Of a stretch of 64,000 nt of DNA, positions 49,079-58,129 are shown piece after piece; the stretch's first letter is position 1, and each line of letters opens with the position of its first letter. Below the pieces are notes generated by a model. That model was given only the letters and a program-made list of their open reading frames with translations, was not told the DNA's origin and ran no database searches. The translations under genes were made by a program, and so were the position numbers. This stretch comes from Fidelibacterota bacterium (GTDB taxonomy: Bacteria; Pseudomonadota; Alphaproteobacteria; Rhodospirillales; Rhodospirillaceae), in NCBI GenBank assembly GCA_947472795.1, contig CANJBL010000003.1, forward strand, positions 124,001 to 188,000, read 5' to 3'.

Positions 49079-50401
49079 ATGACGACGGCGATAGCAGAAC
49101 TTTCGGAGACCGAACACAAACGGATGCTGAGGCGCGCGATCATTGCCAGCACCGTAGGCACATCCATCGAGTGGTACGATTTCTTCCTCTACGGAATCAT
49201 CACCGGTCTCGTGTTCGGCAAGCTTTATTTCCCCAGTTCTGAACCGCTGATCGGCACACTGCAGGCCTTCACGGTTTATGCCGTCGGCTTCATTGCGCGC
49301 CCCATTGGCGCTGCCATTTTTGGTCACTACGGCGACCGCATCGGTCGCCGCCGCACGCTGATCGTCACATTGCTGCTCATGGGCCTTTCGACCGCTGCCG
49401 TCGCCATCGTGCCGACTTATGAGCAGATCGGCATCTGGGGCGCGGTGCTGCTGACGGTCTTGCGCTTCCTGCAAGGTGTGGGCGTCGGCGGAGACTGGGG
49501 TGGTTCGGTCGTGTTGGCCATGGAATGGGCCAAGGGCGACAAGCATCGCGGCTTCATCGCCTCCTGGCCGCAGTTCGGCGTGCCCATGGGCCTGTTCCTC
49601 GCAAACTCCGTAGTGCTAGCCACATCCGCTTGGGCGGGCGATGAGTTCCTGACCTGGGGCTGGCGCATTCCGTTCTTTGTCAGCCTCGTGCTGCTGGCGA
49701 TCGGGCTTTATGTGCGCCTCGGTGTCGTTGAAACACCGGTTTTCCGCAAGCTGCAGGAAGAGAACAAGATCGAGAAGGCGCCCATTCTCGAAGTCATCAA
49801 GCGCCAGCCGAAGGAGATCATCGTCTCGGCCTTCGCGCGCCTGGCCGAGAATGCAGGCTTCTATATCTTCACGGCTTTCATTCTCGCCTACGGCACTCAA
49901 TATCTGCACATGAGCCGCGACTTCCTGCTGCAAGGCGTGCTCGCCGCCTCGGTGCTGGCCTTCTTCCTGATCCCCTTGTCGGGTTGGCTGTCGGACCGTA
50001 TCGGGCGCAAGAAAGTATACATTGCGGGAATCATCCTGACCGGCGTCTTTGGCTTCATCTATTTCGCCGTGCTGGAAACGGGCACGCCGGCAATGATATT
50101 CGGTGTCATTTTCCTCTCGCTGATTCCCCACAACATCATGTACGGCCCGCAAGCGGCGCTCATTGCCGAGAGCTTCACAGGGCGCCTGCGTTATTCGGGG
50201 GCTTCGCTGGGCTATCAGCTGGCGTCGATCATCGCCGGCGGACCCGCGCCCATCATCGCCACGGCGCTGGTGGACAAGTACAAGTCCGGTACGCCGGTGG
50301 CGATCTACCTTCTCTTCTGTGCCATCTTCAGTCTCATCGCCACGATGTTCCTGAAGGACCGCACCAACATGAGCATTTCCAAGGAATACGACGAGGCTTA
50401 G
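49079..50401 (+). CDS. MFS transporter, metabolite:H+ symporter (MHS) type
   Basis: A 12-helix permease of 440 aa with the MHS hallmarks: SIEWYDFFLYG in TM1, GHYGDRIGRRR in the loop 2-3 motif A, RFLQGVGVGGDWGGSVVLAMEW in TM4 and GWLSDRIGRKK in loop 8-9. Relatives take up organic acids or osmolytes such as citrate, alpha-ketoglutarate, shikimate and proline; the substrate is not predictable. The ATG at 49079 follows GAGGGGG; the upstream in-frame ATG at 49058 has no such site. A strong terminator follows. Confidence 0.93.
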   Translation: MTTAIAELSETEHKRMLRRAIIASTVGTSIEWYDFFLYGIITGLVFGKLYFPSSEPLIGTLQAFTVYAVGFIARPIGAAIFGHYGDRIGRRRTLIVTLLLMGLSTAAVAIVPTYEQIGIWGAVLLTVLRFLQGVGVGGDWGGSVVLAMEWAKGDKHRGFIASWPQFGVPMGLFLANSVVLATSAWAGDEFLTWGWRIPFFVSLVLLAIGLYVRLGVVETPVFRKLQEENKIEKAPILEVIKRQPKEIIVSAFARLAENAGFYIFTAFILAYGTQYLHMSRDFLLQGVLAASVLAFFLIPLSGWLSDRIGRKKVYIAGIILTGVFGFIYFAVLETGTPAMIFGVIFLSLIPHNIMYGPQAALIAESFTGRLRYSGASLGYQLASIIAGGPAPIIATALVDKYKSGTPVAIYLLFCAIFSLIATMFLKDRTNMSISKEYDEA

Positions 50402-50430
50402 AAAACCTCTTCATTTCTAGAGGCTTAGCG

Positions 50431-50463
50431 AGGGCGCCGGCAGCGATGCTGGCGCCCTTTTTT
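50431..50463 (+). terminator. Rho-independent terminator after MFS gene
   Basis: AGGGCGCCGGC (50431-50441) pairs with GCTGGCGCCCT (50448-50458), with one G-T pair and an AGCGAT loop, followed by six T residues. Confidence 0.93.
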
Positions 50464-50571
50464 ATATCGGGTCGCCTCGGCGAAGCATAAATCGGTCCTC
50501 CCCGGCGAGAGACCGCATGCTATGACCAAGGCCTGCCGGCGGGGCCGCCGGTGTGGGGCCGATCCGTAACC

Positions 50572-51765
50572 ATGCACGCGCTTGTCGATCGTTATATCGC
50601 ACGCCTGATGTTCGTGCCGCTGGCCGCAACATTGCTTGTTTCAGCCATGCTTCTGCTGCTCGTGCGCATGGCCGAGCTGTTCGATTTCGTCATCGACGAA
50701 GGCGGCACGGGCGGCACGGTCCTGCGCCTGCTCGCCAACCTCATGCCGCAATATCTGGCCTTGGGATTGCCTTTGGGCTTGCTGATGGGCGTGCTGCTCG
50801 CCTTCCGGCGCCTGGCCCTCAGCAGCGAACTCGATGCCATGCTGGCGACGGGGGTCTCCTACGCACGCCTTCTGAAAGTGCCCATGTTGTACGCGGCCGG
50901 GTTGGCGCTACTCACCGTTGGCGTGGTTGGGTTCATCCAGCCTCTGAGCGCCTACGGCCACGAGAAACTCATGTTCGATTTGAACAACGGGCGCATGGGC
51001 TTCAGCATCCGTGTGGGCGAGTTCACGCATCTCGGCGACAAGGTCGTGGTGCGTGCGGAGCGCTCGCGTCACGGCGGGCGCGATCTTTCGGGCGTGTTCG
51101 CCACCGTCACCGATGCCAAAGGGCGCATGGTGGTGTTCTCGGCGGCGCGAGGCGAATTGCGCCCGGCCGCGGACGGAGAAACCATGATCGCGCGACTGTT
51201 CGACGGCACGCTGGCGCGCCTCGACACTGAAAGCGGTACGAACCAGTCCACACACTTCGCGGCCTATGAGATCCCGCTCAATCTGCCCTCAGCCCCGGTG
51301 TTCCGCAAACGCGGCGAGCACGAGCGTGAGATGACGCTGCCGGAACTGTTCAGCCTCGCGGGCGATGCCGCAGCACCCCCAACGATGAAACGCCAAGCCG
51401 AGGCGGGTATCTTCCGGCGCGCGGCGCAAGTCCTGGTGCTCTTTTTTCTGCCGCTGCTGGGCATGGCTTTCGCCCGGCCGCCGCGCAGGTCTCATAGCGG
51501 TATCGGTGTGTTCCTAGGTCTCGCGAGCTTCATCATCTACAACGAGCTGTCGCTGTTTGGCGAACGATTGGGGTTCACTGGCCAAGTGGTGCCTTTGCCG
51601 GCGCAAGCTGCATCCTTTCTGCCTTTCGCGGGCCTTTGCGTGGCCGTGTTCCTTGTCTCGGCTTTCAAGGCCGGCGAGCCGCCTCTGTCGCGCATTTCTG
51701 CGCTGCTTTCGAATGTCATCGCCTGGATACGCCCGGCACCGCTGGCACCTGGAAAAGGCGCCTGA
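50572..51765 (+). CDS. LptF-like permease, second pair
   Basis: A 397-aa YjgP/YjgQ-family permease, paralogous to the protein at 16528. It shows LVDRYIARL at the N-terminus, the coupling segment LGLPLGLLMGVLLAFRRLALSSELDAML with TM2-3, VRAERSRHGGRDLSGVFATV in the periplasmic jellyroll, and LFFLPLLGMAFARPPRR in TM4-5. The start at 50572 gives the normal N-terminus; the frame is open a few codons further up. It is followed by an LptG-like gene, not by lptD as for many housekeeping pairs. It could be the LPS exporter pair or one for another glycolipid. Confidence 0.87.
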   Translation: MHALVDRYIARLMFVPLAATLLVSAMLLLLVRMAELFDFVIDEGGTGGTVLRLLANLMPQYLALGLPLGLLMGVLLAFRRLALSSELDAMLATGVSYARLLKVPMLYAAGLALLTVGVVGFIQPLSAYGHEKLMFDLNNGRMGFSIRVGEFTHLGDKVVVRAERSRHGGRDLSGVFATVTDAKGRMVVFSAARGELRPAADGETMIARLFDGTLARLDTESGTNQSTHFAAYEIPLNLPSAPVFRKRGEHEREMTLPELFSLAGDAAAPPTMKRQAEAGIFRRAAQVLVLFFLPLLGMAFARPPRRSHSGIGVFLGLASFIIYNELSLFGERLGFTGQVVPLPAQAASFLPFAGLCVAVFLVSAFKAGEPPLSRISALLSNVIAWIRPAPLAPGKGA

Positions 51766-51767
51766 TT

Positions 51768-52871
51768 ATGGCGACAGCCTATAAGCAAGCGCCGGCCCTC
51801 AGCCGGTACATCGGGCGGACCTTTCTCTTGCGCATCGCCGTGGTGCTTCTGGGGCTTCTGGTCGTTCTGCAGATCATGGACGTCATTGGAGAGTCGAACC
51901 GCATCCTGGCCGTGACAGGCGCGGGCGAGAGCGACCTGTGGCGCTACGCGGCCTTACGTCTGCCCATCCTGCTGGGTGAGTTCCTGCCCTTTGCGGTTCT
52001 GCTCGCGACGCTCATCACCTTCGCCACATTGGCCGCCAGCAGTCAGGTGGTGATCATGCGTTCCCTGGGCCTGTCGCCCCACCAGATTCTCATCCCTATG
52101 CTGAGCGTGGCTGCGGGTTGCGCCACCTTTCATCTGGCGTGGAATGAGACCATCGGTGTGCGCTCAGCCGTGGAGCTCGCCACCTGGCAGGCGACCGGCT
52201 ATGGCGCGCACCCAGTTGATGACGCGGCCGTACCAGGTGAATCCTGGACCATGGTCGGAGATACCGTCATTCGTGCGCGGCCCATCGCCGCAGACGAGAA
52301 GGGCACGACTTTTGCCGATGTCGCCATTTTCAAACATGTCCGCAATGGCGGCCTTGGCACGGTGACATTGGCTGATCGCGGTCTGCTCGATGGCAAGGGG
52401 CATGGCACATTGGAAAACGTGCGCGAAGTGGATCTCGCCTCGCGCGATGTGAACGTGTCGGCGGCAGTGCCGTGGCAGCCGGGTGTCACGCCTGAGCATT
52501 TCACCACGCACGCCCAAAACCCGGAACGCATGAACGTCTTTGAGCTGGCCGCGGCGGCGCAGGCGCTGAGAGGGTCCGCCCGTGAGGACTCAGAACTGCA
52601 AGCAGAGCTTTATCACCGGCTTGCCCGTCCGCTGGCGTCTCTGCTGATGCCTTTGCTGGGCGCGGTGGTGGCTTTTGGCCTTGCGCGCGCCGGCAATGTG
52701 CTGGCCAGGGCCGGCATCGGGCTAGGTTTGGGCTTCACCTATTTCATGGTGGATGGGGTGATTATGGCCATGGGGCGCTCGGGCGCTATCCCGCCCCCCA
52801 TCGCGGCGTGGATGCCCGTGTTAATCTTTCTTATTGTCAGTGAAGCAATTTTATTCCGTACCGAGCAGTGA
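51768..52871 (+). CDS. LptG-like permease, second pair
   Basis: A 367-aa partner of the preceding protein, starting two bases after its stop. TM1 is LRIAVVLLGLLVVLQIMDVIG; the coupling helix region is LATLITFATLAASSQVVIMRSLGLS; a periplasmic domain spans about 130-270; and LASLLMPLLGAVVAFGLARAG is TM4. An earlier in-frame open stretch overlaps the LptF gene and is not used. Downstream lies a glycosyltransferase-membrane protein-DUF2141 group, which may supply the lipid carried. Confidence 0.87.
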   Translation: MATAYKQAPALSRYIGRTFLLRIAVVLLGLLVVLQIMDVIGESNRILAVTGAGESDLWRYAALRLPILLGEFLPFAVLLATLITFATLAASSQVVIMRSLGLSPHQILIPMLSVAAGCATFHLAWNETIGVRSAVELATWQATGYGAHPVDDAAVPGESWTMVGDTVIRARPIAADEKGTTFADVAIFKHVRNGGLGTVTLADRGLLDGKGHGTLENVREVDLASRDVNVSAAVPWQPGVTPEHFTTHAQNPERMNVFELAAAAQALRGSAREDSELQAELYHRLARPLASLLMPLLGAVVAFGLARAGNVLARAGIGLGLGFTYFMVDGVIMAMGRSGAIPPPIAAWMPVLIFLIVSEAILFRTEQ

Positions 52872-53122
52872 ATTATGCCGGTTCGAGCGCGTTGAGCAGT
52901 ACGCCGCGCAATCTCGCTAGAATATTGTTTTCTTTTAAGAAATAAGCCTCAACTCAGATTGGAGTTACAGATATACAATCGCGCAAAGCATCATTTTTTT
53001 AATGTTCAGATCTGTACCTTTCATGGCAATTACCAGCAACTGTAATGGTGCAGACGCATTCCCGCGCTATCAGAGGGAAGAAGCCAGTGCAGGCCCTGTC
53101 TCGAAGATTTGACGACCGCGCA

Positions 53123-54334
53123 ATGAACATCATCACGCCGCTCTCGCTCGCGTACGCACCGCGCGTTGCCTTGTTCTCCGGCAACTACAACTATTTGCGT
53201 GACGGCGCCAACCGCGCCCTCAATCGTCTGGTCGATTATCTCGAACGCCAGGGCGTGGCCGTGCGTGTGTACTCGCCCACGGGCGATGAGCCGGCATTCG
53301 TGCATGCGGGTGATGTGGTGTCGGTGCCATCAATCTCGATCCCGCGCCGCAAGGAATACCGTTTCGCTATGGGTCTGCCGCAGCGCGTGCGCGAAGACCT
53401 GGCAGCTTTCCGGCCGAACCTCTTCCATCTCTCCGCGCCCGACTATCTCGGCTACAAGGCATTGCAGCTCGCCAAATCGTGGGACGTGCCTGTGGTGGCG
53501 TCGGTACATACACGCTTTGAAACGTACCTCCAGTACTATGGCTTCGCCTGGCTGGAAAAATACGCCACACGTTATTTGCGTAACTTCTATACCCAGTGCG
53601 AGCAGATCTACGCGCCGACGGAAAGCATGGCCCAAGTGCTGCGCGCCGAGCGCATGTGCGGTGACATCCGCCTGTGGAGCCGCGGCGTCGATAGCGCTCT
53701 TTTCCATCCTGCCAAGCGTGACGAAGATTGGCGCGCCGCTCATGGTCTGGCGCCGCATGATATCGCTATCGCTTTCGTCGGCCGGTTGGTGCTGGAGAAA
53801 GGCCTCGGGGTTTTTGCCGATGTGATGCAGGTGCTGCGCGAGCGCGGCGTCGCGCACAAGGTCATTGTCATCGGCGACGGACCCGAGCGGGCCGCGTTTG
53901 AAAGCCGCCTGCCGGGGGCCGTCTTCACGGGCTTCCTTGGCGATGAAGCGCTGGCGCGGGCCTATGCCTCCGCCGATCTCTTTTTCAATCCAAGCCAGAC
54001 CGAAACCTTCGGCAACGTGACTCTGGAAGCCATGGCTTCGGGCCTGCCAAGCGTCTGTGCCCAGGCCACGGGCAGCATGTCCCTGGTCTTACATGGCGTC
54101 TCCGGTTTCCTCGCCGAACACGGCGCGGTCGGGGAATATGCCGACTACCTCGCCTGCCTGGCAGGAAATAACGCTCTCCGGCAGAGTTTCAAATCCGCCG
54201 GCCGTGAACGCGCCCTCTTGCACAACTGGGACAACATCCTCCAAGCTGTGCTGGTGAATTATTGCGATGTGCTGCGCACCACGGCGGCCCGGGCCCCTCA
54301 CCCACAAACCGCGCTGGCTGCTGCCGCCATCTAA
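53123..54334 (+). CDS. GT4-family glycosyltransferase
   Basis: A 403-aa GT-B enzyme of the GT4 family. The N-terminal domain has SGNYNYLRDGANRALNRLVDYL, and the C-terminal nucleotide-sugar domain has FVGRLVLEKGLGVFADV, VIGDGPER and the ETFGNVTLEAMASGLPSV motif with the conserved EX7E glutamates. It resembles mannosyl/glucosyltransferases acting on lipids (the MgtA/SqdX side of the family). The ATG at 53123 is my preferred start, since homologues begin close to the first strand; 53045 is also open. The 250 bases before it are A/T-rich and hold a small AACTC/GAGTT inverted repeat. Confidence 0.88.
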   Translation: MNIITPLSLAYAPRVALFSGNYNYLRDGANRALNRLVDYLERQGVAVRVYSPTGDEPAFVHAGDVVSVPSISIPRRKEYRFAMGLPQRVREDLAAFRPNLFHLSAPDYLGYKALQLAKSWDVPVVASVHTRFETYLQYYGFAWLEKYATRYLRNFYTQCEQIYAPTESMAQVLRAERMCGDIRLWSRGVDSALFHPAKRDEDWRAAHGLAPHDIAIAFVGRLVLEKGLGVFADVMQVLRERGVAHKVIVIGDGPERAAFESRLPGAVFTGFLGDEALARAYASADLFFNPSQTETFGNVTLEAMASGLPSVCAQATGSMSLVLHGVSGFLAEHGAVGEYADYLACLAGNNALRQSFKSAGRERALLHNWDNILQAVLVNYCDVLRTTAARAPHPQTALAAAAI

Positions 54335-54356
54335 CAGAGGCGGGTAGAGCTTTATC

Positions 54357-55280
54357 ATGGCGAACGCCTTGGCGCGCTTTCTCGGAAGCGCGCGCATCCG
54401 CAGCGTGTTGAACGCTGCACAAAAACTTCTCGGCCTTGCGGCGATCGTTTTTCTCGGGATCAAGCTGTACCACATCGGCTGGCCCGAGATCCTGGCATCG
54501 CTGCCGCGCGAACCTGCGTTCTACATCGCCTTCGCGGTCATCTATCTGCTGGCCCCTCTGGCCGAAGTGCTGATCTATTCCAGTTTGTGGGGCATCGGGC
54601 TTTCGGCGCTGCCGACGTTCTTGCGCAAGCGCATCTACAACGAAATTGTCATCGACTATTCCGGCGAAGCCTACCTGTTCCTCTGGGCTCAGAGGAACAT
54701 CCCAGGTACGGACGTACGCACGCTGTCGGCTATCAAGGACGTAAACCTGCTCTCCGGCATCGCTTCCAACGCCGTGACACTGGCGCTCCTGGTGGTCTTT
54801 GCGCTGGGCGGTTATGCGAGCCTGCTGAAAGGCATCGATCCCGACGTTTTGCGCGGGGTCTCAATTGCCGCGGGTGTGGCCGTGACCATCATGCTGGCCG
54901 TCGTGCTTTTCGGCCACCGCATTCTCGGCGTCAGCCGGGCACAATGTTACCGCATTGGCGGGATACACTTCGTGCGCATGGTTCTGGTGCTGTTGCTGCA
55001 GACGGTGATGTGGGGCAGCGCGCTGCCAGACGTGCCATGGTCGCAATGGGTGTTGCTGTTGACGGCACAAATGCTTTTGACACGGCTGCCTTTCATCCCC
55101 AACCGGGACATTGTGATGATGTGGCTGGGTGTTACATTGGCGCCGTCTATTGCAGCCCCGCAGGCGCACGTGGCCTCGATGTTTGTCGCCGCCGGAGCGC
55201 TCTCTTTAGTGACTCACGCGTGCATATTTGCGCTAACCTCGTTCCTTCAGCATCGGCAGCCCAAGGTGCAGCCCGCATGA
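54357..55280 (+). CDS. Polytopic membrane protein of unknown function
   Basis: A 307-aa protein with seven to eight hydrophobic helices (residues about 24-40, 58-78, 130-150, 165-185, 200-220, 235-255, 265-290). The conserved-looking stretch EIVIDYSGEAYLFLWAQRN lies on one side between TM2 and TM3. The layout recalls the lysyl-PG synthase TM/LPTM family of flippase-like proteins, but no diagnostic motif was seen. It is 22 bases after the GT4 gene and overlaps the DUF2141 gene by 4 bases, so all three are one operon. Confidence 0.62.
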   Translation: MANALARFLGSARIRSVLNAAQKLLGLAAIVFLGIKLYHIGWPEILASLPREPAFYIAFAVIYLLAPLAEVLIYSSLWGIGLSALPTFLRKRIYNEIVIDYSGEAYLFLWAQRNIPGTDVRTLSAIKDVNLLSGIASNAVTLALLVVFALGGYASLLKGIDPDVLRGVSIAAGVAVTIMLAVVLFGHRILGVSRAQCYRIGGIHFVRMVLVLLLQTVMWGSALPDVPWSQWVLLLTAQMLLTRLPFIPNRDIVMMWLGVTLAPSIAAPQAHVASMFVAAGALSLVTHACIFALTSFLQHRQPKVQPA

Positions 55281-55810
55281 AAACTTGGACGATGATCGCG
55301 AGCCTTCTGCTTCTAGCGCCGCCCGCCATGGCCGGCGAGGCGATTGTCCTGGGCCCGCATCCGGAGGCTTGCGCTCTGGATGCAAAGGGGCCGTCGGTGC
55401 TCGTGCATGTGCACGGTTTCAAGGACCACAGCGGGATTCTGCGGGTGGAATTATATCCTGGAACGGAGGAGGACTTCCTCGCTCCGCGCGCCAAACTGCA
55501 GGAAGAAGGCAAAGTCTTCGAGCGCATCGATCTGCCCATGCCTAAGACGGGCGATGCGGTTGATGTCTGCGTGGCCTTGCCGGCAGCCGGCATGTACACC
55601 ATGTCGATCTTGCACGATCGCAATGCCAACAGCCGGTTGGACGCCTTCAGCGATGGGTACGGCTTTCCCAACAACCCGCGCCTGGGTTACAAAAAACCGC
55701 CGGCGTCCGAAGTGATTTTCGCCGCGGACGGTCAGACCACCATCGACGTGGTGCTGAACTATTGGACCGGCTTCGCTGCCAGACCCATTCGTCGCAGAAA
55801 CGACGACTAA
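55277..55810 (+). CDS. DUF2141 secreted protein
   Basis: A 177-aa exported protein (signal peptide MKTWTMIASLLLLAPPAMAG) with a DUF2141 beta-sandwich: VLVHVHGFKDHSGILRVELY, YTMSILHDRNANSRLDAF and DGYGFPNNPR are family motifs. These proteins occur beside envelope lipid glycosylation genes; their function is not known. It ends the plus-strand operon and converges with the second GT4 gene, with a 4-base overlap. Confidence 0.88.
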   Translation: MKTWTMIASLLLLAPPAMAGEAIVLGPHPEACALDAKGPSVLVHVHGFKDHSGILRVELYPGTEEDFLAPRAKLQEEGKVFERIDLPMPKTGDAVDVCVALPAAGMYTMSILHDRNANSRLDAFSDGYGFPNNPRLGYKKPPASEVIFAADGQTTIDVVLNYWTGFAARPIRRRNDD

Positions 55811-56994
55811 CTCCTCCGTTTTTTCTCTAAGAGCTCCGCATAGAGCGCAAAGAGCCGATCGAAGTGCGCCTCGGCCGGGCCAATCTTTGTAGACGCATAA
55901 GCGGCGGCAGCATTGCGGAGAGCTTGAGGGTCGCGCGCGAGCAAACGCAAGACAGCAAGGCCAGCCGCACCGGCATTGCCTGCCGGATAGAGTTCGCCGG
56001 CGTCAGGATCGGCGAAGTCACCGGCGCCACCCGCATCGGGCACGACAATGGGCGTGCCACAGCACAGCGCCTCGGCAACGGCGATGCCATAGGTCTCGCT
56101 GGTGGAGGCGTGCAGCAGCCCATCGGCGCTGGCCAGGCAGGCGGCAAGGTGCGCGCGGTCGCCGATTTGGCCCGCCACATGGACATGCGGAATGGTGGCC
56201 GCCTTGGCTTCCACGGCCTTACGCGTGAGGCCATCGCCCACAAGGTACAGGCCCACGCGCTTCTTCTCCGGCGCGAGGCGCTGATTGACGAAGGCCAGCG
56301 TATCCATCACCACCGATAAACGTTTCTCAGGATGGTGGCGGCCTACGCTGATGAGCACGAGGTCGCCGTCGTTGAGGCCACAGGCGGCCAGCATCTGACG
56401 TCGCACAGCGTCATCTCTGCGCCCGGGATTGAAAAGCACGCGGTCAACGCCCATGGGCACGACAAACAGGTTCTTCAGGCCAAAAGATTCAAAACGCCGC
56501 GCGAGCCATTCGCCCGCGACGATGGTGGCATCGAAGGGCGCATTGAGCCGTCGCAGGTAGGACCAGAACCAGCCGAACAGCCAGTCCACGCGCGCCCGGC
56601 CAATCACGCTGCCGAGAAGTGTTTGCGGATAAACCGCCACGGGATCGGCGTGCATGAAAAGTGCTTTGACCGAAGGTCCGGGCCAGCGTGCCGCCGCCCA
56701 GCCCCCGCGCCAGGGTGAAGAGCCTTCGACGATATCCGGCTTCTCGCGTTCCAAAACCGCGCGCACGCCCTCCAGACCGACAAAGATGTGATAGCGCGGG
56801 TCCACGGCCAGCACGGGTGCCTTCACCCAGATGATGCGCCCGCCCACGACTTTGTCTTCGCGGGTCTCCGGGCCTGGGGCGATGATCAGCGTTTCGTGGC
56901 CCAGGCGCGCGCTGGCGGCCAGCTTCTGCTGCACATAGGTACGTACTCCGCCGCCACGCTCGCTGTAGAACTCCGAGATGTCGGCGATCTTCAA
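55807..56994 (-). CDS. GT4-family glycosyltransferase
   Basis: A 395-aa GT-B glycosyltransferase. The N-terminal domain has DISEFYSERGGGVRTYVQQKL and the acceptor-binding SSPWRGG; the C-terminal domain has SVGRHHPEKRLSVVMDTL, LVGDGL and the nucleotide-sugar motif ETYGIAVAEALCCGTPIVV. It opposes the other GT4 gene and is upstream on the same strand of nothing but the OYE and methyltransferase genes, which precede it with short gaps (5 and 2 bases); the three may be one operon. Acceptor unknown, probably a lipid or phosphoalcohol. Confidence 0.86.
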   Translation of the reverse strand: MKIADISEFYSERGGGVRTYVQQKLAASARLGHETLIIAPGPETREDKVVGGRIIWVKAPVLAVDPRYHIFVGLEGVRAVLEREKPDIVEGSSPWRGGWAAARWPGPSVKALFMHADPVAVYPQTLLGSVIGRARVDWLFGWFWSYLRRLNAPFDATIVAGEWLARRFESFGLKNLFVVPMGVDRVLFNPGRRDDAVRRQMLAACGLNDGDLVLISVGRHHPEKRLSVVMDTLAFVNQRLAPEKKRVGLYLVGDGLTRKAVEAKAATIPHVHVAGQIGDRAHLAACLASADGLLHASTSETYGIAVAEALCCGTPIVVPDAGGAGDFADPDAGELYPAGNAGAAGLAVLRLLARDPQALRNAAAAYASTKIGPAEAHFDRLFALYAELLEKKRRS

Positions 56995-56999
56995 GGGTG

Positions 57000-58127
57000 T
57001 CAGCTTTGCGGGAAATCAAGCGGGCGTGCCACGCGCGCCACTTTCCAGACATCCGCTGCCGCCCGCGCAAACTGCGGTGGATAGGTGATCTTGGCCCCAA
57101 GGTGATCGGCGGCATGCCACGGCCACCGCGGATTATCGAGGAGCGCGCGTGCGAGCGCGACCATGTCGGCCTGGCCCGAGGCGATGAGGTCTTCGGCTTG
57201 CTGCGGCTGTACGATGTGGCCGGCGCTGCGGGTGACGATGCCGGTTTTGGCACGTACGTGCGCGCCGGGCGGTACCTGATATCCAAGCCCGGATGGAATT
57301 GGGATTCCCGGCGCGATGCCGCCCGAAGAAACGCAGGCATAAACCGCACCGAGCGCTTTCAATTCCGCCGCGAAAGCCGCAGCGTCATCGGGCGACCAGC
57401 CGGTTTCGGTCCAGTCCGTGCCGGTGATGCGTGCACCCAGTGCGACGGTGACGGGCAGGGCGGCGCGCACCGCCTTGGCGACGGAGAGCGGAAAGCGCAT
57501 GCGGTTCTCACGGCTGCCGCCGTAGGCATCCTTGCGCACATTGGCGATAGGCGACAGGAAGCTATCCAGCAGATAGCCGTGGGCACAGTGGAGTTCCACG
57601 ACATCGAAGCCCAGACGCGCCGCGCGTTGAGCTGCGCGGACAAAAGCGAGACGCACGCGCGTCATGCCTTCCTCGTCCAATTCTTGCGGTACCGCATAGC
57701 CGGGCGCAAAGGGCAGCGGAGAAGGTGCCACAATCGGCCAGGGGTCTTCGTGTACTTGCAGCGGTCCGCCGCCTTCCCAAGGCCGCTGTGTGGAGGCCTT
57801 GCGCCCCGCGTGCGCGACCTGAATGCCGAAGCGTGTGCCGGGAATGGCAACACGGCGCGCTGCGGCCAGAACGCTTGCGATGCTGGCTTCGTTGGCATCA
57901 CTGTAAAGACCGAGGCAGCCGTGGGTGATGCGCCCGCGCCGCTCAACGCCCGTGGCTTCGATAACCACAAGTCCCGCCCCAGACATGGCGTACTGCATCC
58001 ATTGCTGGATATGCCATGTGGTGGCGCTGCCGTCGTCGGCGCTGTACTGGCACATGGGCGCCACGGCAATGCGGTTAGGAACGGTGATGGGACCAAGTGC
58101 TAGCGGGCTGAACAACACAGAGCCCAT
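57000..58127 (-). CDS. Old yellow enzyme family NADPH:flavin oxidoreductase (YqjM-like)
   Basis: A 375-aa FMN enzyme that reduces activated C=C bonds. It is of the YqjM type: Cys26 in APMCQYSA matches the redox-tuning Cys of YqjM, HAGRKAS binds FMN/substrate, VELHCAHGYLLDSFLSP provides the two active-site His, and VALARALLDNPRWPWHAA the C-terminal Arg region. The physiological substrate is unknown. It lies between the methyltransferase and GT4 genes on the same strand. Confidence 0.92.
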   Translation of the reverse strand: MGSVLFSPLALGPITVPNRIAVAPMCQYSADDGSATTWHIQQWMQYAMSGAGLVVIEATGVERRGRITHGCLGLYSDANEASIASVLAAARRVAIPGTRFGIQVAHAGRKASTQRPWEGGGPLQVHEDPWPIVAPSPLPFAPGYAVPQELDEEGMTRVRLAFVRAAQRAARLGFDVVELHCAHGYLLDSFLSPIANVRKDAYGGSRENRMRFPLSVAKAVRAALPVTVALGARITGTDWTETGWSPDDAAAFAAELKALGAVYACVSSGGIAPGIPIPSGLGYQVPPGAHVRAKTGIVTRSAGHIVQPQQAEDLIASGQADMVALARALLDNPRWPWHAADHLGAKITYPPQFARAAADVWKVARVARPLDFPQS

Positions 58128-58129
58128 GG

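Noticed and set aside
52872-53122. Promoter or RNA gene in the A/T-rich spacer after the second LptG
   Set aside because: Only a 5-bp AACTC/GAGTT inverted repeat and A/T-rich stretches were found; no convincing -35/-10 pair or structured RNA.
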